From positions 62,001 through 126,000 of the forward strand of contig NZ_BMTL01000005.1 in NCBI RefSeq assembly GCF_014649655.1: a stretch of DNA of 64,000 nucleotides. Reading direction: 5' to 3'. Position numbers and translations under genes: made by a program. Shown in pieces: positions 59,202-64,000 of the stretch. Every line of letters starts with the position of its first letter. Position 1 is the first letter of the stretch. Under the pieces are notes generated by a model. The model made no database searches. It saw only the letters and a list, made by a program, of their open reading frames with translations, and was not told the DNA's origin. The stretch comes from Streptomyces humidus (GTDB taxonomy: Bacteria > Actinomycetota > Actinomycetes > Streptomycetales > Streptomycetaceae).

Positions 59202-61646
59202 ATGCCTCCCATGGACCACGAATCCGATACGACCAGAGAAGGGAAGCCCGCCGGGGCTCCCGAGGACTTCGCGGTCGTCGTCGACGCCCGCGGAGCCGTC
59301 ATGGCATGGAGCGCCGGAGCGAGGCGGCTGCTCGGATACCGGTCCGAGGAGGTGGTCGGGCTGCCGGCCGCCCAGCTGCTCGCCGCGAAGCTGCCCACCG
59401 CGATGCGCCGCCACCTCGCCGCCGGAGAGCCGTGGACCAGCGATCTGGCGCTGCGGAAACGGAACGGGGACCATGTCAAGGTGCACCTGCGGGGCACCCC
59501 GCTGACGGACTCGGACGGCTCGACCCCGTGGGTCCTCGCCCCGGCGGCGACGACGTACCCCGCGGCGCCGACCGACGCGGAGGCGGCGGAGCTGTGGGAC
59601 CTCACGCTCGCGCAGCTCCCGCTCCCCGTGGCCGTCTACGACCGCGAGGCCCGGTTCGTGGCCTGCAACCAGGTGATGAGCCGGGCCATGGGACTCACCC
59701 AGGAGGAGATGAGGGGACTCACCCTGTGGGAGATCTACCCCGCCCCGCCCCTGGGCGAGATCGACCGCCTGCAGCGGCAGGTGGTGCGCACCGGCGAGAT
59801 GATCTTCCGTGAGGAGCAGCCGTTCCGTGCCTCCGGCGAGGTCCGCGATCACGCGTGGTCGGTCTATCTGTCCCCGTTGAAGGACCGGGCGGGCGACGTG
59901 CTCGGCGTCTCGGCGGTGGTCATCGACATCACCGAGCAGTACTGGGCCCGGCGCCGGCTGGCGGTGCTGAACGACGCCGGCGCACGCATCGGCAGCTCGC
60001 TGGACGTGTCCCGGACGGCCGAGGAACTGGCCGAGGTGGCGGTGGCCGGGGGGTTCGCCGACTTCGTCACCGTGGACCTGCTGGAGTCCGTCGCCCAGGG
60101 GCACGAGCCACAGCCGGTACCGCCCGGCACGCCGGTGCAGTGCCGCCGTACCGCGCAACGGTCGGTCCTGTCGGGATGCCCGGAATCGGTGGTCCGGACG
60201 GGCGACACCGACGTCTACCCGCCCGGCTCGCCTCCGGCCCAGGCGCTCATCACCGGCCGGGGCAGCCACTACCGTGTGGGCGATCCGCGGCTCGTGGACT
60301 GGTCGACGGCCTCCCCGGCGCGCGCCGAGAGCGTCAGGCGGTTCAGGATCCATGCGGTGATGATGGTGCCGCTGCGCGCCCGGGGCATCACCCTGGGAGT
60401 GATGCATCTCCTGCGGCACCGTACGGCGGACCCCTTCGGCAAGGACGATCTCGTGCTCGCCGAGGAGATCGGCGCCAGGGCGGCGGTGAGCATCGACAAC
60501 GCCCGCCGCTACACCCGCGAGCGCCGGACCGCGCTCGCCCTCCAGCGCAGCCTGCTGCCCGAACGGCTGCCGGAGGGGCAGGCGGTCGACCTGGCCTACC
60601 GGTACCTTCCCGCCGGTTCCGGGGACGAGATCGGCGGAGACTGGTTCGACGTCATCGCGCTGTCCGGAGGACGGGTCGCGCTGGTGGTCGGCGACGTCGT
60701 GGGCCACGGCGTGCACGCCTCGGCGACGATGGGCCGGCTGCGCACCGCGGTGCGGACCCTCGCGGACGCCGACTTCGCGCCCGACGAGCTGCTCACCCGG
60801 CTGGACGACCTGGTCATCCGCCTCGACCGGGAGGAGGGCCCGGATGCGCGCAGGCAGGCGGAGGAGGCCTCGGGAGAGGTCGGAGCCACCTGCCTCTACG
60901 CCGTCTACGACCCCGTGGCCGGCCTGTGCGACCTGGCCCGGGCCGGTCACCCGCCGCCCGTGCTGGTGACGTCGGACGGCGCCGTGCAGGTCCTGGACCT
61001 GCCCGCCGGGCCACCGCTCGGCCTGGGCGGACTGCCCTTCGAGTCGGCCCGGATCACCATGGCCGAGGGAAGCCTGCTGGCCCTCTACACCGACGGCCTG
61101 ATCGAGACCCCCGGCCGTGACATCGACGTCGGACTGGACCTGCTGACCGAGGCGCTGCGCCACCCGGCCGCCGGCCTGGAGGAGACCTGCGACGAGGTGA
61201 TGCGCAAGGTGCGGGCCGACCCGCCCGGCGACGACATCGTCCTGCTGCTGGCTCGCGCGTCCGGCCTCGGGACGGACCAGGTGCGCACCTGGCAGCTGCC
61301 CGTCGACCCCGCGGCCGTCGCCGGGGCGCGCCGGATGGCGTGCGAGCAGCTGGCCGCCTGGGGCCTGGCCGAGCTCGAGTTCTCCACCGAACTGATCGTC
61401 AGCGAGCTGGTCACCAACGCCATCCGGTACGGCACCGCCCCCATCGAGCTGCGGCTCATCCACGCCGACGTGCTGATCTGCGAGGTCTCCGACGGCACCA
61501 GTACCGCCCCGCACCTGCGGCGGGCCCGCGTCTTCGACGAGGGCGGGCGCGGACTGATGCTCGTCGCCCAGGTGGCCGAACGCTGGGGCAGCCGCCACAC
61601 CGCCACCGGCAAGACGATCTGGGCCGAACAGCCGGTGCCGCGCTGA
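59202..61646 (+). CDS. PAS-GAF-PP2C (SpoIIE)-HATPase regulatory phosphatase
   Basis: The 814-aa protein has, in order, a PAS domain (about residues 20-110), a second PAS (about 135-245; ITEQYWARRRLAVL ends it), a GAF domain (about 250-435), and a PP2C/SpoIIE phosphatase. The phosphatase has AYRYLPAGSGDEIGGDWFDV, DVVGHGVHASATM, LARAGHPPPVLV, LALYTDGLIE and GDDIVLLLARAS (about 450-690). A C-terminal anti-sigma-type HATPase follows (ELIVSELVTNAIRYG, then FDEGGRGLMLVAQV; about 705-814). It could both dephosphorylate an STAS antagonist and bind a sigma factor, integrating several signals. An alternative ATG lies three codons in (59211). It converges with the LuxR gene. Confidence 0.95.
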   Translation: MPPMDHESDTTREGKPAGAPEDFAVVVDARGAVMAWSAGARRLLGYRSEEVVGLPAAQLLAAKLPTAMRRHLAAGEPWTSDLALRKRNGDHVKVHLRGTPLTDSDGSTPWVLAPAATTYPAAPTDAEAAELWDLTLAQLPLPVAVYDREARFVACNQVMSRAMGLTQEEMRGLTLWEIYPAPPLGEIDRLQRQVVRTGEMIFREEQPFRASGEVRDHAWSVYLSPLKDRAGDVLGVSAVVIDITEQYWARRRLAVLNDAGARIGSSLDVSRTAEELAEVAVAGGFADFVTVDLLESVAQGHEPQPVPPGTPVQCRRTAQRSVLSGCPESVVRTGDTDVYPPGSPPAQALITGRGSHYRVGDPRLVDWSTASPARAESVRRFRIHAVMMVPLRARGITLGVMHLLRHRTADPFGKDDLVLAEEIGARAAVSIDNARRYTRERRTALALQRSLLPERLPEGQAVDLAYRYLPAGSGDEIGGDWFDVIALSGGRVALVVGDVVGHGVHASATMGRLRTAVRTLADADFAPDELLTRLDDLVIRLDREEGPDARRQAEEASGEVGATCLYAVYDPVAGLCDLARAGHPPPVLVTSDGAVQVLDLPAGPPLGLGGLPFESARITMAEGSLLALYTDGLIETPGRDIDVGLDLLTEALRHPAAGLEETCDEVMRKVRADPPGDDIVLLLARASGLGTDQVRTWQLPVDPAAVAGARRMACEQLAAWGLAELEFSTELIVSELVTNAIRYGTAPIELRLIHADVLICEVSDGTSTAPHLRRARVFDEGGRGLMLVAQVAERWGSRHTATGKTIWAEQPVPR

Positions 61647-61713
61647 GCCACCGCGGGCGGCTCGCACCGCGCACCAGCCGCGCCGGCAGCCTCCACCGCT
61701 CCTTGCCGACCGG

Positions 61714-61734
61714 GTCCCGTACGCGAAGCGGGAC
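61714..61734. terminator. Probable bidirectional terminator
   Basis: The inverted repeat GTCCCG (61714-61719) / CGGGAC (61729-61734), with a 9-nt loop and nearby G/C flanks, lies between the convergent phosphatase and LuxR genes. Confidence 0.5.
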
Positions 61735-61740
61735 GGGGCG

Positions 61741-64000
61741 TCAGACGGACCGGTGCGGCTGCGCGCCCGGGCGGTTCTCCGCGCAGTCCTGGTAGGTGAC
61801 GGGCAGTTCGGCCCGGCCCGTCACGTTGAGCTTGCGATAGATACGGGTCAGGTGCTGTTCGACCGTGCTGACGGTGACGCACAGCTGGTCGGCGATCTCC
61901 CGGTTGGAGTGCCCCCAGGAAGCCAGCGACGCGACCCGGCGTTCCGCCGCGCTCAACGGGTCCTCCGCGTCCTCACCGGACGGCTCCGGGGCCGCGTCCG
62001 CGTCGTTGCTCAGCAGGGCGCGGCGCAGGGGCGCGGCGCCGCACTGCTCCGCCAGCCGCAGCGCCTGGTGCAGCGCCTGCCGGGCGGGGCCGGCCGCGCC
62101 GACGGCCCGCTGGGCGGAACCGAGAGCGGCGAGCGACCGGGCGAGTTCGAGCCGGTCTCCGGTCAGCCTCTGCAGCGTCACGGCGTTGTTGAGGATCGCC
62201 ACCCTGCGCCGCGGCTCGGCGAGTTCGGCGAGCAGACGCAGCGCGACACCCCGAGGGCTGGACTTCGCCGGGCCGGGCCGGGCCAGTTCCTCCTCGACGA
62301 GCCTGCGGGCCTCCTCGCGCCGCCCCAGCCACAGATGGGCGGTGGCGGCGGCGCTGCGCCACGCCACGAACGTGGGCAGATCCATGTTCCAGGCGCTCGC
62401 CTTCTCCCCGCAGGCGAGGAAGTCGCCCAGTGCGGCGTCCGGTCGCCTCGACGCGAGGTGGTGATGACCGCGGGCGTACAGATAGGGAATCCCGTACCAG
62501 GATCCGTGGATCTCCTCCGGCACGGGCAACTGCAACTGCTCCTCGGCGACCTCGTACGCTCCCGTCGCGGTCGCGGCCAGGACGAGCACGCTCACCGGCA
62601 GGCCCACGGCGAGTCCCCAACCGCGCGGCGGGAGGAGGGTCATGGCGGTCCGGGCGTGCTGCAGAGCCGTCGTCAGGTCGCCCTGGCGCAGGGCGACCTC
62701 CGCCTGCACGGCGGAGAGTCTGGCCTGCCAGGTCGGCGCGCGACGGCCGGCCACGGCCGCCGCGCACCTGGCGGACCAGTGGGCGGCGCGGTCCCGCCGG
62801 CCGGTGTAGAGCAGAGCGAGGAGCGCCGACTCCGCGCTGTCGACGTCTGCCGTGCTCTCCGGACGGCACGTGCTGAGCATCATCTCCGCGGTGCGGGCGG
62901 TGGTTTCCCCGCCCCCGCTCCGCAGCGTGAGGGACAGCAGGCCGTCGGCGGAGACGGCGGCGGCGTCCGCGGCGCCCGACTGGACCGCAGCGTCGGGCCC
63001 GGCCCCGGCGGACGCGTGCGGAAGGACCGACGGATGGCGGACGCGCAGCCAGGCGTGCAGACGTCCGAGCCGCAGCGGGCACGTCGCTTCGGAGGCGCCG
63101 AGAAGGCCGAGCAGGGACACCGCCTCCCTGCGGCGGCCGAACCAGAGCAGCGACTTGACCAGGGACATCGCCGAAGCCTGCGGCAGCCGGCCGTCGAGCG
63201 CCGCCCTGACCAGCGAGCCGAGTCGCCGTTCGGCGGTCGCGGGGTTCATCCGCCACTCCAGCCGGATCAACTGCGCCTCGGTGACCGCGCGGGCGTCGGG
63301 GTCCTCGGTGCTGCCGAGGGCGAGCTCCAGGCAGGTGACGGCGAACGGCAGCTCCTCGCGCAGACACGCCGCCTCGGCCGCTTCCGCCAGGACCGAGCGG
63401 GCCCAGCCGTCGTGGGCGCGTCCCGCGGCTGCCAGCCGGCGGGCCACCACCAGGGACGGGGCCCCTTCGTCGTGCAGGAGTCGTGCCGCGCGGCGGTGCG
63501 CCTCGAAGACGGCGTCGGGGGACATGTCCTCCAGAATCACCTCCCTCGTCGCGGGGTGGCGGAAATCCGTTCCCGAGGTGAGCCCCGAGGCCTCCAGCTG
63601 CGTCAGCGCGCGCCGCACCCCGGCTGTGCTCGTCCCGAGCAGGCGGACGAGGCGCTCCGGTGTCGCCGTGTCCTCCAGGACGGCGAGCAGGCGGGCGACG
63701 CCCGACACCGACTCCTCGTGGCGGCGCAGACAGGCGAGGACGGCATGCCGGAACTCCTCGTCCGCGTACGCCCCGTCCGCAGCGCCTCCCGAGCCGTCCG
63801 TGCGCCGGCTGAGCCGGTCCTCCAGCAGGGCTCGCAGCAGTAAAGGGCTGCCACCGCTGAGCGCGTGGTAGACGGGGCCGAGCCGGCGGCCCTCCTCCGT
63901 GCCCAGCCGCTGCTCGGCCAGGAGCACGGTCGCGTCGCGGGACAGCCCGGTGATGCGTACGCGCCGGCAGTGCGGATGGCGTCGTAGTTCCGCGTCCAGC
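61741..64000 (-). CDS. LuxR-family (LAL-type) regulator, C-terminal part (5' end beyond window)
   Basis: The frame is open from the right edge (LDAELRRHPHCRRVRITGLS read inward) to the stop at 61741, about 753 codons, so the N-terminus with the expected P-loop ATPase lies outside. The visible part starts in the STAND/AAA-like region common to large LuxR regulators (VLLAEQRLG, LSGGSPLLLRALLEDRL). It continues through long helical TPR-like repeats (for example ALLYTGRRDRAAHWSARC) and ends with the LuxR helix-turn-helix (SAAERRVASLASWGHSNREI, then ADQLCVTVSTVEQHLTRIYR). A GTG at 63927 is only an internal codon. It is a likely pathway-specific activator of unknown target. Confidence 0.93.
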   Translation of the reverse strand, partial: LDAELRRHPHCRRVRITGLSRDATVLLAEQRLGTEEGRRLGPVYHALSGGSPLLLRALLEDRLSRRTDGSGGAADGAYADEEFRHAVLACLRRHEESVSGVARLLAVLEDTATPERLVRLLGTSTAGVRRALTQLEASGLTSGTDFRHPATREVILEDMSPDAVFEAHRRAARLLHDEGAPSLVVARRLAAAGRAHDGWARSVLAEAAEAACLREELPFAVTCLELALGSTEDPDARAVTEAQLIRLEWRMNPATAERRLGSLVRAALDGRLPQASAMSLVKSLLWFGRRREAVSLLGLLGASEATCPLRLGRLHAWLRVRHPSVLPHASAGAGPDAAVQSGAADAAAVSADGLLSLTLRSGGGETTARTAEMMLSTCRPESTADVDSAESALLALLYTGRRDRAAHWSARCAAAVAGRRAPTWQARLSAVQAEVALRQGDLTTALQHARTAMTLLPPRGWGLAVGLPVSVLVLAATATGAYEVAEEQLQLPVPEEIHGSWYGIPYLYARGHHHLASRRPDAALGDFLACGEKASAWNMDLPTFVAWRSAAATAHLWLGRREEARRLVEEELARPGPAKSSPRGVALRLLAELAEPRRRVAILNNAVTLQRLTGDRLELARSLAALGSAQRAVGAAGPARQALHQALRLAEQCGAAPLRRALLSNDADAAPEPSGEDAEDPLSAAERRVASLASWGHSNREIADQLCVTVSTVEQHLTRIYRKLNVTGRAELPVTYQDCAENRPGAQPHRSV

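Noticed and set aside
58932..61667. 911-aa reverse open frame opposite the PP2C regulator
   Set aside because: The forward frame has complete PAS, GAF, PP2C and HATPase motifs; the reverse frame is compositional.

Overview
The window is a piece of a Streptomyces-type chromosome. This rests on the very high G+C, frequent GTG starts, ATGA/GTGA stop-start overlaps inside operons, and families typical of the genus: a SARP/NB-ARC/TPR regulator, MEDS-domain regulators, an SpoIIE phosphatase with PAS and GAF domains, a DUF5302 protein, a spore-associated-protein-A-like secreted protein, and a light-type carotenoid cluster with its own ECF sigma factor. No IS elements, prophage, CRISPR arrays, tRNA or rRNA genes were seen.

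Layout. 0-8.2 kb: the start of an SRPBCC gene, a DUF1330 gene, gdhA, a small secreted Cys-rich protein, a 1053-aa AfsR-like SARP and an L,D-transpeptidase. 8.5-15.2 kb: a stress and partner-switching island with a SigB-type sigma factor, two near-identical 56-aa hydrophobic proteins, a broken RsbQ-like hydrolase, an RsbW-like kinase, an RsbV-like STAS protein, a YihY/BrkB membrane protein, and an overlapping MEDS-STAS / MEDS-HATPase pair. 15.4-27.2 kb: an isorenieratene-type carotenoid cluster. Its leftward operon is crtE-crtI-crtB-Rieske, followed by an FAD oxidoreductase. Its rightward arm is an ECF sigma factor, a zinc-finger anti-sigma candidate, and crtY-crtT-crtU. 27.4-36.7 kb: a MerR regulator, a three-gene membrane-lipid operon (PAP2-DAGK fusion, BrkB, PAP2), small proteins, a VOC protein, and a membrane molybdopterin oxidoreductase with a small partner. 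36.8-44.3 kb: a membrane protein, an NAD epimerase, a two-component system, and a four-gene glycosyltransferase/methyltransferase operon. Several of these promoters share one direct-repeat element. 44.3-45 kb: a Fic-like toxin-antitoxin pair. 45.1-59 kb: an L-fucose locus, with a secreted GH29 fucosidase divergent from an ABC transporter, fuconate dehydratase, lactonase, mutarotase, two dehydrogenases, an aldolase, a PfkB kinase, a decayed aldo/keto reductase and an FCD-type GntR regulator. 59.2-64 kb: a PAS-GAF-PP2C-HATPase regulator and the 3' part of a large LuxR (LAL-type) regulator running off the right edge.

How the parts work together. The fucose locus reads as a complete scavenging route: extracellular release, uptake, anomer exchange, oxidation, lactone opening, dehydration, then a KDG-like lower branch. 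The 35-44 kb region looks like one regulon: a CTTACG-N5-CT(T/G)ACG repeat lies upstream of the response regulator, the membrane protein and the epimerase. The inverted element lies exactly 47 nt upstream of two other start codons. Three of these genes appear leaderless. The carotenoid sigma gene is flanked by 11-bp-periodic CGAYGC repeats that could be a light-control operator. These regulatory inferences come from reading the sequence only; no searches were run.
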